Part shown: positions 25,141 through 34,577 of the stretch, one piece after another
How positions within the stretch are numbered: position 1 is the first letter of the stretch
Layout: the number at the start of each line of letters is the position of its first letter
Assembly (NCBI GenBank): GCA_017454165.1
Contig: JAFTDN010000121.1
Location: forward strand, 1 to 47,173
Direction: 5' to 3'
DNA length: 47,173 bases
Source: Bacteroidales bacterium
Lineage (GTDB): Bacteria > Bacteroidota > Bacteroidia > Bacteroidales > Tenuifilaceae
The notes under the pieces: generated by a model
Database searches by the model: none
What the model saw: the letters and a program-made list of their open reading frames with translations, nothing else
What the model was told of the DNA's origin: nothing
Made by a program: the position numbers and the translations under genes

Positions 25141-25737
25141 ATGCCTCATACCATAGTGTTCGCCACCAACAACCAGCACAAGCTAGCCGAGGTGCAGGCC
25201 CTGCTGCCGCAGGGCATAGCTCTGCTGGGCTTGGCCCAGATGGGCATACACGATGACATCCCCGAGACGGGCTCAACCCTAGAGGCCAACGCGCTGCAAA
25301 AGGCCCGCTACGTGTACGCCCTCACACAGCGCAGCTGCTTTGCCGATGATACCGGCCTTGAGGTGGAGGCCCTCGGCAATGCGCCTGGGGTGCTCAGCGC
25401 TCGCTACGCTGGCCCGCAGAAAAGCTCTGAGGACAACATGCGCAAGCTGCTGCACGAGCTGCGCGGAGCGCAGAGCCGCCGCGCCCGCTTCCGCACTGTG
25501 ATGGCCCTAATCGATGACGGTGGGCGGGAGTTCCTGTTCGAGGGCGAGGTGCAGGGGCGTATACTTGAGCACCGGCATGGCGATGGGGGCTTTGGCTACG
25601 ACCCCATATTCCAGCCCGATGGGCATACCGCCACCTTTGCCCAGATGCCGTTGGAGCTCAAGAACAGCATCAGCCATCGGGGGCGTGCGGTGCAGCGGCT
25701 GGTGGAGTTCATCGCTGCCCATCAGTCTGGCCTATAA
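25141..25737 (+). CDS. rdgB: non-canonical purine NTP pyrophosphatase (RdgB/HAM1)
   Basis: A house-cleaning enzyme that hydrolyses ITP, dITP and XTP to monophosphates, keeping deaminated purines out of DNA and RNA. All family motifs are present: FATNNQHKLAEV at the start, ETGSTLEANALQKA, FADDTGLEVEALGNAPGVLS with the catalytic acidic residues, GGFGYDPIF, and SHRGRAV near the end. The open frame extends back to 25060, but ATG 25141 gives the standard N-terminus (MPHTIVFATNN) and lies downstream of the -7 element. The length (198 residues) is typical. The porZ-like gene follows 10 bases later. Confidence 0.95.
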   Translation: MPHTIVFATNNQHKLAEVQALLPQGIALLGLAQMGIHDDIPETGSTLEANALQKARYVYALTQRSCFADDTGLEVEALGNAPGVLSARYAGPQKSSEDNMRKLLHELRGAQSRRARFRTVMALIDDGGREFLFEGEVQGRILEHRHGDGGFGYDPIFQPDGHTATFAQMPLELKNSISHRGRAVQRLVEFIAAHQSGL

Positions 25738-25747
25738 GCCTTAAGCC

Positions 25748-28060
25748 ATGCTGCATCGCGCCCTTATCGCTACCATATTGTTGTCGCTGGGCCCTCTGGG
25801 GGCCCTGGCCCAGGCTAGGCTGTATTCGTGGAGCGATCACTACGCCATGCGCAACGGTCAGGCTGTGTGCGTGGCCGGGGGCAAGGTGTACAGCGCCACC
25901 GATGTGGGTGCGTTCTCGTATGACCTCAAGTCGGGCGAGCTCGACAAGCTAACCAAGACCAATGGGCTGAGCGACCTCAACATTACGGCCATAGCCTACA
26001 TCGGCGAGCTGAACCTGCTGGTGGCGGGCTACCAAAACGGCAACGTCGATCTGGTGTACCCCAGCCGAGTGCTCAACATGCCCCACATCGTGAACAAGGG
26101 GGCGGGGGCCAAGACGGTGCACCACATCATGTATCACAGCGGCCTTATATACCTAAGCACCAGCTTTGGTGTGGTGGTGATCGACCCCAATCGCGAGGAG
26201 GTGGCCGACACCTATTATATAGGCGAAGGGCAATCCAAGGTGGAGGTGAAAGGGATGGCCCTACACAATGGCCGTTTCTACGCGGCCACCGCCATGGGGC
26301 TGCGGAGCGCATCGGCGGCGAGCGACCTGCTGGCCTACAGCGTCAACTGGAGCACCGAGCAGCCCATGGGGCTGGTGCCCATGCAGGGGCTGGCCTCATC
26401 GGACGGTAGGCTCTACTGCGTGGAGCGGCGCGGCCCTGTCCTGAACGATATGCTGTGGATGTTCGATGGCCGAAGCTGGAGCTCGGCGGAGTGCCCGTGC
26501 CCCAATGTGCGCGGTATCAGTGCGGCCCACGGGCGTGTGGTGCTGACCGCCCCTGGCCATGCCTATGTGCTGAGCGCCCAGGGTGAGCTGCTGCACGATG
26601 TGAGCCGCTACAGGGCCAGCTACACCGAGGGCAACATCAGCCCGCAGCAGGCCGTGCTGCTGGAGCCTGGCCGTTTGGCCATAGCCGATGGGCAATGGGG
26701 GTTGGCCGTGGGGCCAACGGAATGGCCCGAGCATTTCATGCCCAATGGCACGGCCAGCAACCTGCCGTTCGCCATGGCCGCCAATGACAATGACCTGCTG
26801 GTAGTGGGTGGTGCATACGACTTAAAGTTCGTGAACACCTGGACCAACTTTGCAGTGAGCACCCTGCACGACGGACGGTGGAGGGAGTACTTCGAGTTCG
26901 ACAAGAATGACGCTGTAGTGGTAACCTTTGGCCCCAGCGGCGGAGGCGACTACTACGTGGGTAGCTGGCAGCACGGCGCGATGCGCTTTGTGGGCGGCAC
27001 GGTGGTGGAGCGCTACACGCCCGACAACACCACCTTGGGCTACGACACCCTGTGGGGTACCAGCACCGTATGCCACGTGGGCGGCATTTGCTTCGATGCG
27101 CAGGGCAACATGTGGGTGTCGAACCCTGCCTCCCCTCGGCCCATATCGGTGCGCACCCCCAGCGGCAGTTGGCATTCGTTTGCTCATACCGCTACGCTCG
27201 ATGTGGCAGAGGGCCGCAGGATGGTCGCCACCATGCACTACCACGATGGCAAGCTGTGGCTGATCATCCCGCGCAGCGGCATATTTGTGCTCGACCCAGG
27301 GCGCGATGTGGCCAGCCAGCACGATGACCGCACGGCCCTAATTCGCCCCATGCTGCCCGATGGCTCGGTCTTTAACGCCGACTGCCGCACGTTGGAGTTC
27401 GACCGTGATGGGCGGCTGTGGCTGGGCACATCGCAGGGGCTGCTGGTGTGCCAGAACCCCGCAGCTGCGCTCGACGGGGGGCTGGTATTCCAGCAGATAA
27501 AGCTGCCCGATGTGGTGGAGGGGCTGGCTGTGTACCTGCTCGACAAGGAGACCGTAACCGCTGTCAGAATCGATGGAGGCAACCGTAAGTGGGTGGGCAC
27601 CGAGCGTTCGGGCGTATTCCTGTTCTCCGCCGATGGCACGAAGGAGCTGCGGCATTTTACCGCCGAAAACAGCCCGCTGCCCTCGAACGCCATCCTGTCG
27701 CTCGAGATACACCCCGCCACGGGCGAGGTGTTCATGGGCACCGACATGGGGCTGGTGTCGTACAGGGGCGAATCCACCGTGGGCTCGGCGGCCTACAACT
27801 CCGTGGCGGTGTATCCCAATCCTGTGCGCCCCGGCTACACGGGCGAGGTGGTAATATCGGGGCTGGTGGAGAGCACCACGGTGAAGATTACTGATGTGGC
27901 CGGCAATCTGGTGTTCGAGACCACATCGCTGGGAGGTACTGCGCTGTGGAACTGTCTGAATTTCAGCGGTGAACGTGTGGCTACGGGCGTTTACCTCATC
28001 ATGCTCTCCAGCCCCGATGGCGCGCAGCGGGCAGTCGCAAAGCTGCTGGTGATACGATAA
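25748..28060 (+). CDS. porZ: PorZ-like beta-propeller protein with T9SS sorting domain
   Basis: A 770-residue exported protein: signal peptide ending GALAQA; a beta-propeller opening RLYSWSDHYAMRNGQAVCVAGGKVYSA; a second propeller-like part with two-component-regulator-propeller repeats (GNMWVSNPAS, GRLWLGTSQGLLV, EVFMGTDMGLVSY); and a type A sorting domain of about 80 residues opening VAVYPNPV. This matches PorZ, the surface component of the type IX secretion attachment complex that in Porphyromonas gingivalis works with the sortase PorU and delivers anionic LPS. The order of domains and the length agree. It probably serves the two T9SS cargo proteins at 10.2-15.7 kb. A generic propeller cargo protein is the alternative. 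recO follows 12 bases later. Confidence 0.78.
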   Translation: MLHRALIATILLSLGPLGALAQARLYSWSDHYAMRNGQAVCVAGGKVYSATDVGAFSYDLKSGELDKLTKTNGLSDLNITAIAYIGELNLLVAGYQNGNVDLVYPSRVLNMPHIVNKGAGAKTVHHIMYHSGLIYLSTSFGVVVIDPNREEVADTYYIGEGQSKVEVKGMALHNGRFYAATAMGLRSASAASDLLAYSVNWSTEQPMGLVPMQGLASSDGRLYCVERRGPVLNDMLWMFDGRSWSSAECPCPNVRGISAAHGRVVLTAPGHAYVLSAQGELLHDVSRYRASYTEGNISPQQAVLLEPGRLAIADGQWGLAVGPTEWPEHFMPNGTASNLPFAMAANDNDLLVVGGAYDLKFVNTWTNFAVSTLHDGRWREYFEFDKNDAVVVTFGPSGGGDYYVGSWQHGAMRFVGGTVVERYTPDNTTLGYDTLWGTSTVCHVGGICFDAQGNMWVSNPASPRPISVRTPSGSWHSFAHTATLDVAEGRRMVATMHYHDGKLWLIIPRSGIFVLDPGRDVASQHDDRTALIRPMLPDGSVFNADCRTLEFDRDGRLWLGTSQGLLVCQNPAAALDGGLVFQQIKLPDVVEGLAVYLLDKETVTAVRIDGGNRKWVGTERSGVFLFSADGTKELRHFTAENSPLPSNAILSLEIHPATGEVFMGTDMGLVSYRGESTVGSAAYNSVAVYPNPVRPGYTGEVVISGLVESTTVKITDVAGNLVFETTSLGGTALWNCLNFSGERVATGVYLIMLSSPDGAQRAVAKLLVIR

Positions 28061-28072
28061 GACCTCCGCTTC

Positions 28073-28801
28073 ATGATACAGCACACCCGGGCTATCGCGC
28101 TGCATAGCATTAAATATCAGGACACCAGTCTGATAGCGCACTGCTACACCGAGGAGATGGGGCGCGTGTCGGTGCTGGTGCAGGGTGCCTTCGGCACGGG
28201 GAGGCGACCTGGGCAGGCGAGCATGTTTCAGCCGTTCAGCGTGCTCAATCTGCTCGTGCACCGCAGCCAGCGCTCCACGCTGCATCGGCTCAAGGAGGCC
28301 GAGCTGCATCTGCATCCCGCCAGCATCCCTTTCGACCCCCAGAAGCGCTGCATAGCCCTGTTCCTTAGCGAGGTGATATACAAGGTGGTGCGCGAGGAGG
28401 AGCCCGACCCCGCCCTTTTTGGCTTCATAGTGCGCTACATAGCCCAGCTCGATGCTCAGTCCGATGGCGTGGCCAACTCGCACTTGGGCTTCATGGGGCA
28501 GCTCATCGGGCGCATAGGCTTTGGCCCGCTCAACGGCTGGACAGAGCAGGCACCGTACCTCGACTGCCGTAGCGGCATGTTCGTGCCGATGCGCCCTGCC
28601 CACGGGCTGCATTTTGAGCCAGAGCAGAGCCGCCTGCTGGGGTTGGTGCTGGCCCCAGCATCAGGGCCACCGCTGCACCTTGGTCTGAGCGGTGCGCAGC
28701 GCCGGCAAATCATGGACGGGCTGTTGCAGTACCTCCGATTCCATCTAGGCGACAGGCTGGAGATAGGCTCGCTGCCAGTGCTCTCCTCGATCTTCCGCTA
28801 G
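28073..28801 (+). CDS. recO: DNA repair protein RecO
   Basis: RecO mediates loading of RecA on SSB-coated single-stranded DNA with RecR in the RecFOR pathway. The N-terminal OB-fold is evident (RAIALHSIKYQDTSLIAHCYTEEMGRVSVLVQGA), followed by the helical domain with the family's CIALFLSEVIYKVVREEEPD. The length, 242 residues, is typical. The zinc-finger cysteines of some RecO proteins are absent, which is common in Bacteroidota. It is the third gene of a tight run with rdgB and porZ. Confidence 0.92.
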   Translation: MIQHTRAIALHSIKYQDTSLIAHCYTEEMGRVSVLVQGAFGTGRRPGQASMFQPFSVLNLLVHRSQRSTLHRLKEAELHLHPASIPFDPQKRCIALFLSEVIYKVVREEEPDPALFGFIVRYIAQLDAQSDGVANSHLGFMGQLIGRIGFGPLNGWTEQAPYLDCRSGMFVPMRPAHGLHFEPEQSRLLGLVLAPASGPPLHLGLSGAQRRQIMDGLLQYLRFHLGDRLEIGSLPVLSSIFR

Positions 28802-28867
28802 TGGCGCTCCATAAATTCTTGGGCACTACCAACGGGGGGCGGCAATTATTTGCTACCTTTACGGGAA

Positions 28868-30025
28868 ATGAGCGCAATGCTAAAATCGCAGCATATAAAC
28901 AGCCATATATCTGTAGTACAGAAGCTTAGGTTGATGATTGAGGAGTGTGGGGCCATCGATTTGATGGGCTTGAGTAGTGGCTTTGGTTGCCACAACGACT
29001 TGATTGACAGCCTAAAAAGCACCATCGGGAGCAGCGCGGAGATAGTCCCCTCCGAGGGCAGCCCAGAGCTGCGTCAGATTGTGGCGGCCATGCTGCGGGA
29101 CAAGCATTTTAGGGCCATAGATCACCACGCCGAGCTCACCATCACGGCTGGAGCCAACCAGGCGCTGTTCTGCGCCATAGCCGCATCGGTGGGCGATGGC
29201 GATGAGGTAATCGTGCTCGAACCCTCGTGCACCATCATTGCCGATGCCATAGCCCTAGCCGGTGCCCGGGCGGTGTACGTGCAGCTGCGCCCCGACTACA
29301 CCGTGGACTGGGCCGAGGTGCAGAAGTCCATCAACCCACGCACCAAGCTCATAGCGCTTAGCTCACCTCACCGCGCCTCGGGCATATCCCTGAGCGCCGA
29401 CGATTGGGAGGCGCTACAGAAGCTCGTGCTGGGCACCAAGCTCCGAGTGCTGAGCGATGAGGTGCTGGGCGAAATCGTATACCCCGACAGCCTCTCATCG
29501 AGCGCCGCGTTTTACCCCCGGCTGGCCGAGCGCAGCTTCGTGGTGGGCTCGCTCAGCAAGGCGCTCGGCGTGGTGGGCTGGGAGCTCGGCTACTGCGTGG
29601 CACCCGCCGAGCTCACCGAGCCGTTGCGGCGCGTGCTGGCCGTGGTGGCAGGCGCACCCAATCTCCCCGTGCAGCTGGCCGTTGCCGCCCACATGGCCCA
29701 GCACATGGCCCAGGGCCTGTTCCCTCACACCCAAGTGTTGGCCGAGCATCGCGCCATGGTGCTCGATGCGCTGAGCGGATCCAAGTTCGCGCCCATCTGC
29801 CCGCAGTATGGCTACGGCATGGTGCTCGACTACGCCGCCTGTTCTCCCCTGGGCGACGTGGAGCTGGCTGAGCACCTCATCGCGCAGCATGGCGTGGCCG
29901 TGCTGCCCATGTCGTGTTTTCAGCACGACAAGCAGGAGTACCCCCACGTGCGCATCGACTTGGGCACACCGCGCCCCCAGCTGGAGCGGGCCCTACAGCA
30001 GCTGCGCAGCATCTCATCGATATAA
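28868..30025 (+). CDS. PLP-dependent class I/II aminotransferase (YbdL/MetC-like fold I)
   Basis: A fold-type I pyridoxal-phosphate aminotransferase of about 386 residues. Visible features are the substrate-side SEGSPELRQIVAAML, the cofactor-binding TAGANQALF, the PLP-ring region LSSPHRASG, the Asp/Tyr-type LSDEVLGEIVYP, and the Schiff-base lysine in GSLSKALGVVGWELGY. It most resembles the methionine/aromatic aminotransferase group around YbdL. ATG 28868 is chosen because the frame before it runs through a promoter-like TACCTTTA (28854-28861); ATG 28877 is also possible. A GH3 acyl-amidosynthetase gene starts 19 bases after its stop, so the pair may act on related amino or keto acids (inference). 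Confidence 0.82.
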   Translation: MSAMLKSQHINSHISVVQKLRLMIEECGAIDLMGLSSGFGCHNDLIDSLKSTIGSSAEIVPSEGSPELRQIVAAMLRDKHFRAIDHHAELTITAGANQALFCAIAASVGDGDEVIVLEPSCTIIADAIALAGARAVYVQLRPDYTVDWAEVQKSINPRTKLIALSSPHRASGISLSADDWEALQKLVLGTKLRVLSDEVLGEIVYPDSLSSSAAFYPRLAERSFVVGSLSKALGVVGWELGYCVAPAELTEPLRRVLAVVAGAPNLPVQLAVAAHMAQHMAQGLFPHTQVLAEHRAMVLDALSGSKFAPICPQYGYGMVLDYAACSPLGDVELAEHLIAQHGVAVLPMSCFQHDKQEYPHVRIDLGTPRPQLERALQQLRSISSI

Positions 30026-30044
30026 AACGCCATCGCACAGCTAG

Positions 30045-31595
30045 ATGTCATTCATTACCAGCATATTCAATAGCATAAGTGCTAATCGTCTGCGGCGGGT
30101 GGATTATTTCAGGCACCATCCCCACGAGGTGCAGCGGCAGACGTTGCGCACACTCCTCAATCGGGCCAGTGATACCCTTTATGGCCATCGGTATGGTTTT
30201 GGCGGGGTGCGTGATGCCGAGAGCTACAGGGCGCAGGTGCCGCTGGTGGAGTACGGGGGCCTAAAGCCCTACATCGACAGGCTGCTCCGAGGCGAGCGCA
30301 ACGTGCTGTGGCCCGGATCGATACACCTATTCGCCCGCTCTTCGGGCACTACGCAGCATCGTAGCAAACTGATACCCGTGAGCCGCGAGGGCCTGCAGTG
30401 CTGCCATTACAGGGGTGTACGCGACAACTTGGTGCTCTACTGCCATAGCTACCCCCATTCGAGGCTGTTCCACGGCAAGGCGCTGACCCTGGGCGGCAGC
30501 CAGAGTGCCGACATCGTCTCCATGGAGGGCTGCTTTGTGGGCGACCTATCGGCGGTGATGCTCAAAAGCCAGCCCTGGTGGGCCGACCTGTTCCGTGCCC
30601 CCAGCCAGCATGTGGCCCTGCTGCCCCGTTGGGAGGAGAAGCTCGAGCAGATTGCTCAGCAAACCCAGCGGCTCAACATCACCAGCCTGAGCGGCGTACC
30701 ATCGTGGAATATGGTGCTAATCAGGTATATACTGCAGCGCACGGGGAAGAGCAATCTGCACGATGTGTGGCCCAACCTTGAGCTGTTCATGCACGGCGGG
30801 GTGAGCTTCGGCCCGTATCGCGAGCGGTTCCGCGGGGTGCTGCCCTCCGATGCCATGCACTACCAAGAGTCGTACAACGCCAGCGAGGGCTTCTTCTCCA
30901 TTCAGGACGACCCCCAAGCCGACGACATGCTGCTGATGCTCGACTACGACGTCTATTTCGAATTCATCCCCATGCACGCCATGGGGGGCAGACAGCTGTT
31001 GCAGGCTGAGGCCCTGCCCCTCGAGGGGGTGGAGCTGGGCCAGCAGTACGCCGTGGTCATAAGCACCAGCTCGGGGCTATGGCGCTACGTGATAGGCGAC
31101 ACCGTTACATTCACCTCGCTCAGCCCCTACCGCATCAAAATTACAGGCCGCACCAGGCAGTGCATCAACGTGTTTGGTGAGGAGCTCATAATGGAGAACG
31201 CCGAGGGCGCCATGCAGCAGGCCTGCTGGCAGTTCAATGTGCTGGTGATGGAGTACTCCGTGGCCCCCATATTCATGAATGCCTCCGTTAAAGGCGGGCA
31301 CCAGTGGTTGGTAGAGTTCGAACGTCCTCCGAGTGACATGCAGCAATTCGCCTCCACGCTCGACACCCTGCTGTGTGCGGCCAACTCCGACTACGCCGCC
31401 AAGCGCGCCAACGATGTAACTATGAACCCATTGGAGCTAGTACCCCTGGCTTCGGGCACGTTCATGGAGTGGATGCGGCGGCGCGGAAAGCTCGGCGGGC
31501 AGAACAAGGTGCCCCGGCTCTGGAATACCCGCGAGTACGCCGAGCAGCTGTTGGACATCGACCAGCAGCTGCGCCAGCAAAACCCAGCGCAATAA
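30045..31595 (+). CDS. GH3 family acyl-acid-amido synthetase
   Basis: A 516-residue member of the GH3 family, adenylate-forming enzymes that in plants join amino acids to indole-3-acetate, jasmonate or benzoates. The ATP-binding motif ARSSGTTQHRSKLIPVS (near residue 100) and the second nucleotide motif WRYVIGDTV (near 350) are present, as is the C-terminal flexible domain ending around GGQNKVPRLW. Bacterial members are scattered and their substrates mostly unknown. It is clearly in an operon-like arrangement with the preceding aminotransferase (19-base gap) and 42 bases before a deoxynucleoside kinase. Confidence 0.88.
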   Translation: MSFITSIFNSISANRLRRVDYFRHHPHEVQRQTLRTLLNRASDTLYGHRYGFGGVRDAESYRAQVPLVEYGGLKPYIDRLLRGERNVLWPGSIHLFARSSGTTQHRSKLIPVSREGLQCCHYRGVRDNLVLYCHSYPHSRLFHGKALTLGGSQSADIVSMEGCFVGDLSAVMLKSQPWWADLFRAPSQHVALLPRWEEKLEQIAQQTQRLNITSLSGVPSWNMVLIRYILQRTGKSNLHDVWPNLELFMHGGVSFGPYRERFRGVLPSDAMHYQESYNASEGFFSIQDDPQADDMLLMLDYDVYFEFIPMHAMGGRQLLQAEALPLEGVELGQQYAVVISTSSGLWRYVIGDTVTFTSLSPYRIKITGRTRQCINVFGEELIMENAEGAMQQACWQFNVLVMEYSVAPIFMNASVKGGHQWLVEFERPPSDMQQFASTLDTLLCAANSDYAAKRANDVTMNPLELVPLASGTFMEWMRRRGKLGGQNKVPRLWNTREYAEQLLDIDQQLRQQNPAQ

Positions 31596-31637
31596 GTAAA
31601 AAATCGTCATCCATTCTCTCCCCAAAAAAAGATCACC

Positions 31638-32252
31638 ATGCACATAGCGATAGCTGGCAACATAGGCTCCGGAAAAACAACCCTCACAGGCTTGCTGGCC
31701 AGGCACTACTCCTGGGAGGCGCAGTACGAGGACGCGGACTACAACCCCTACCTGAACGACTTCTACGAAGACATGCAGCGCTGGAGCTTCAACCTGCAGG
31801 TGTACTTCCTCAACTCCCGATTCAAGCAGGTGCTCGACATCCGCAGCAGCGGCCACGACGTGGTGCAGGATCGCACCATATACGAGGATGCCCACATATT
31901 CGCGCCCAACCTGCACCACATGGGCCTGATGTCGGCCCGCGACTTCGACAACTACCGCCAGCTATTCGAGCTGATGGCCTCATTTATCACCCCGCCCGAC
32001 ATGCTGATATACCTCCGCGCCTCGGTGCCCACGCTGGTGCGCCAGATACAGAAACGTGGGCGCGAGTACGAGCGCAACATCAGGCTCGACTACCTGCAGC
32101 ACCTCAACGAGCGCTACGAGGCATGGATTGCCAGCTACACCCAGCACAACCTGATGATAGTGGATGTCGACAGCTTGAACTTCACCGACAACCCGCAGGA
32201 TTTGGCCCACATCATCGACCGCATCGATGCGCGCATACATGGGCTATTTTAA
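31638..32252 (+). CDS. deoxynucleoside kinase (dAK/dGK type)
   Basis: A 204-residue salvage kinase that phosphorylates deoxynucleosides, most likely deoxyadenosine or deoxyguanosine, using ATP. The P-loop is GNIGSGKTTL at residues 7-16, the DR-S-type catalytic/substrate motif is QDRTIYEDAHIF, and the lid is the Arg-rich VRQIQKRGREYE. The final segment LMIVDVDSLNFTDNP is typical. Together with dgt in this window it belongs to dNTP pool control, but the two genes are 12 kb apart. Confidence 0.9.
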   Translation: MHIAIAGNIGSGKTTLTGLLARHYSWEAQYEDADYNPYLNDFYEDMQRWSFNLQVYFLNSRFKQVLDIRSSGHDVVQDRTIYEDAHIFAPNLHHMGLMSARDFDNYRQLFELMASFITPPDMLIYLRASVPTLVRQIQKRGREYERNIRLDYLQHLNERYEAWIASYTQHNLMIVDVDSLNFTDNPQDLAHIIDRIDARIHGLF

Positions 32253-32408
32253 CCCATGGGGGGGCTGACATTTTGTCGGCCCACAAAATCGCGGTACACC
32301 TTTTGAAACACATGCATAGGTCGCCCCGCAGGTTTACAGTTGCGGAGCTGTAAGTAATTGTTGCATAGTCATATAAACACAACGCACAACCCCAAATACC
32401 ACCCCGAC
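32253..32408. other. intergenic region upstream of grpE
   Basis: 156 bases without a full -33/-7 match. A short stem (GGGGGGCTGACATTTTGTCGGCCC, split here as GGGGCTGACA and TGTCGGCCC around TTT, about 32262-32283) could end the preceding transcript. A TTGAAA...CCCC pair is present but is not taken as a heat-shock promoter. Confidence 0.4.
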
Positions 32409-32987
32409 ATGAGCAAGAAGCAAGCCGAGGCTGACAAACTGTCAGATGAACCCATCGCCCCCACCGCCGATACCGACAGCGCAGCGGAGGGCTGTACCCC
32501 CGAACCCAACCCCGAGGGAGCCGAAACCCCAGACCCCGAGCCCGCCGATGGGCTGCGGACGCAGCTCGATGAGATGAGGGACAAGTACATACGCCTATCG
32601 GCCGAGTTCGACAACTACCGCAAGCGCACCATCCGCGAGAAGGCCGACATGCTCAAATTCGCCTCGGAGGACACCCTGCGCGACATGCTCCCCGTGGTGG
32701 ACGACCTAGAACGCGCCGCCCAGGCCGTGGAGACGGCCTCCGAGGTGGAGGCACTCAAGCAGGGCATAGCGCTAATAATAGGCAAATTCCACGAGTTCAT
32801 GAAGGCGAAGGGCGTGCGCGAGATAGAGTGCTTGGGCCAGGTGCTCGACACCGACCTGCACGAGGCCATCAGCAAGATACCAGCCCCAGAGCCCGAGCAG
32901 AAGGGCAAAATCATCGATGTGGTGCAGAAGGGCTACACCATAAACGACAAGGTGATGCGATTTGCAAAGGTGGTGGTGGCCGACTAG
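32409..32987 (+). CDS. grpE: nucleotide exchange factor GrpE
   Basis: GrpE releases ADP from DnaK and so drives the Hsp70 cycle together with DnaJ. The first 60 residues are acidic and disordered (runs of Glu, Pro and Ala). A long coiled-coil helix follows from DGLRTQLDEMRDKYIRLSAEFDNYRKRT, then the beta domain with GKIIDVVQKGYTINDKVMRFAKV at the end. ATG 32409 (MSKKQAEADK) is chosen over the upstream TTG at 32358 because it gives the usual acidic N-terminus. dnaJ follows 57 bases later; dnaK is not in the window. Confidence 0.94.
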   Translation: MSKKQAEADKLSDEPIAPTADTDSAAEGCTPEPNPEGAETPDPEPADGLRTQLDEMRDKYIRLSAEFDNYRKRTIREKADMLKFASEDTLRDMLPVVDDLERAAQAVETASEVEALKQGIALIIGKFHEFMKAKGVREIECLGQVLDTDLHEAISKIPAPEPEQKGKIIDVVQKGYTINDKVMRFAKVVVAD

Positions 32988-33044
32988 CTCGGCCTTCCCG
33001 ACGCGCATGGTGCTGAAGAACAACACACTAACCCAATAATAGCA

Positions 33045-34190
33045 GTGGCAGAGAAAAGGGATTACTACGAGGTGCTGGAGGTGAGCAAGGGGGCCACCAA
33101 GGACGAGATCAAAAAGGCGTACCGCAAAAAGGCCATCGAGTTCCACCCCGACAAGAACCCCGGCAACAAGGAGGCCGAGGACAGGTTCAAGGAGGCCGCC
33201 GAGGCATACGAGGTGCTGAGCAACGATGATAAGCGCGCCCGCTACGACCGTTTTGGCCATGCTGGGATGGGCGGTGCCGCTGGTGGACACGCCGGAGGGT
33301 TCTCCATGGAGGACATCTTCTCGCAGTTCGGTGACATATTCGGCGGGCACTTCGCTGGGTTCGGCGGATTTGGGCGTGGTGGCGGTGGGGCAAGGCCCCG
33401 CCATCGTGGGGCCGACCTCCGCGTAAAGGTGAAGCTCTCCCTGGCCGAGGTGGCCAACGGCACCGAGAAAAAAATCAAGGTGAACAAGTATGTGGGCTGC
33501 TCGGCCTGCGGCGGATTGGGTGCCGATGGAGCCTCGGGCCGGCAGACCTGCTCCACCTGCGGCGGCTCGGGCTACGTGATGAAGGTGGTGGATTCATTCT
33601 TCGGGCGGGCCCAAATGCAGCAGGTGTGCCCCACCTGCGGCGGCGAGGGGCAGATTGTTACGCACAAGTGCAAGTCGTGCGGCGGCGAGGGCGTGGTGCG
33701 CGGCGACGAGGTGATTACCATAAAAATCCCCGCCGGAGTGGCCGAGGGCATGCAGCTCAGCCTATCGGGCAAGGGCAACGCCGCCCGCCATGGCGGGCAG
33801 CCAGGCGACCTGCTCGTGCTGGTGGAGGAGGAGAAGCACCCCGAGCTCGAACGCGATGGCAACGACCTGATATACAGCCTCAACCTCAGCGTCCCCACGG
33901 CCATCCTCGGGGCCACCGTGGAGGTCCCCACCGTTGATGGCAGGGTGAAGATCAAGGTGGATCCCGGCACCCAGCCTGGCAAAATCCTCCGCCTGCGCGG
34001 CAAGGGCCTGCCCGATGTGAACGGCTACGAGCGTGGCGACCTGCTGGTGGTGGTGAACGTGCACATCCCCAAGAATCTGAGCCGCGATGAGCGTGCCCAG
34101 ATAGAAAAGATGGCCAGCTCGCCCAACTTTGCGCCCGACCCCAAGGCCGATGGCACCTTCTTTGAGCGGATGCGTGGGTACTTTAGCTGA
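33045..34190 (+). CDS. dnaJ: chaperone DnaJ
   Basis: This is the Hsp40 co-chaperone that delivers substrates to DnaK and stimulates its ATPase. The order is: J domain (residues 1-70, HPD in FHPDKNP); a Gly/Phe-rich linker (about 75-125); a zinc-binding region with four CxxCGGxG repeats ([32 protein letters not shown]); and two beta-barrel substrate domains. Its 381 residues are full length. The start codon is GTG at 33045, giving [13 protein letters not shown]. It pairs with grpE upstream. Confidence 0.96.
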   Translation: MAEKRDYYEVLEVSKGATKDEIKKAYRKKAIEFHPDKNPGNKEAEDRFKEAAEAYEVLSNDDKRARYDRFGHAGMGGAAGGHAGGFSMEDIFSQFGDIFGGHFAGFGGFGRGGGGARPRHRGADLRVKVKLSLAEVANGTEKKIKVNKYVGCSACGGLGADGASGRQTCSTCGGSGYVMKVVDSFFGRAQMQQVCPTCGGEGQIVTHKCKSCGGEGVVRGDEVITIKIPAGVAEGMQLSLSGKGNAARHGGQPGDLLVLVEEEKHPELERDGNDLIYSLNLSVPTAILGATVEVPTVDGRVKIKVDPGTQPGKILRLRGKGLPDVNGYERGDLLVVVNVHIPKNLSRDERAQIEKMASSPNFAPDPKADGTFFERMRGYFS

Positions 34191-34213
34191 CAGCGGGCTG
34201 AGTGCTGCGGCCA

Positions 34214-34555
34214 TTAACCCTCGTCATCGCGCACAAGCCTGAACCTATCGGTGCCCTCGATGCGCTCCAGCTCGGTGCCGATGCGATTTTTGATGTAGGG
34301 GATGATGGCTGGGTCGCAGTTGGCTATATAGTTGAGGTCGAACATCATAAAGTGGTACTCATCGGCCACGTACTCCTCGGTCTCGGTGCCCGAGTAGAAG
34401 CGCCAGCCCGAATCGTCGGGCTCCTCGGGGGGCTCCTTGTACATATAGCCCACTGGCATCCCGTCCACGGTGATGGTGTCGGAGGCGTAGCAGTAGCCCC
34501 GGGGTACAATCAGCTCCTGCACATCATCGGGGCTAATTTTATACTTAAAGCTCAT
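34214..34555 (-). CDS. DUF2185 domain protein
   Basis: About 113 residues. The DUF2185 (Imm33-like) core is clear: LIVPRGYCYASDTITVDGMPVGYMYKE, then SGWRFYSGTETEEYV and NYIANCDPAIIPYI. The domain is found both as a lone Bacteroidota protein and as an immunity protein in polymorphic toxin systems; no toxin is next to it here, so a lone housekeeping-type role seems likelier. ATG 34555 (MSFKYKIS) is chosen because the -7 element at 34578-34585 would place the transcript start within a few bases of the alternative ATG 34567. It is convergent with dnaJ and divergent from a lipid kinase gene. Confidence 0.8.
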   Translation of the reverse strand: MSFKYKISPDDVQELIVPRGYCYASDTITVDGMPVGYMYKEPPEEPDDSGWRFYSGTETEEYVADEYHFMMFDLNYIANCDPAIIPYIKNRIGTELERIEGTDRFRLVRDDEG

Positions 34556-34577
34556 AGCATTGGGCATGTTGAAACCC

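Noticed and set aside
27338-28612. 424-residue minus-strand open frame across porZ and recO
   Set aside because: It is antisense to two well-supported genes, has unusual His/Gln-rich composition, and matches no recognisable family.
32303-32327. TTGAAA then CCCC after 15 bases upstream of grpE, resembling a sigma-32 heat-shock promoter
   Set aside because: The downstream half is incomplete (CCCCGC rather than CCCCAT), and Bacteroidota generally lack sigma-32; probably chance.
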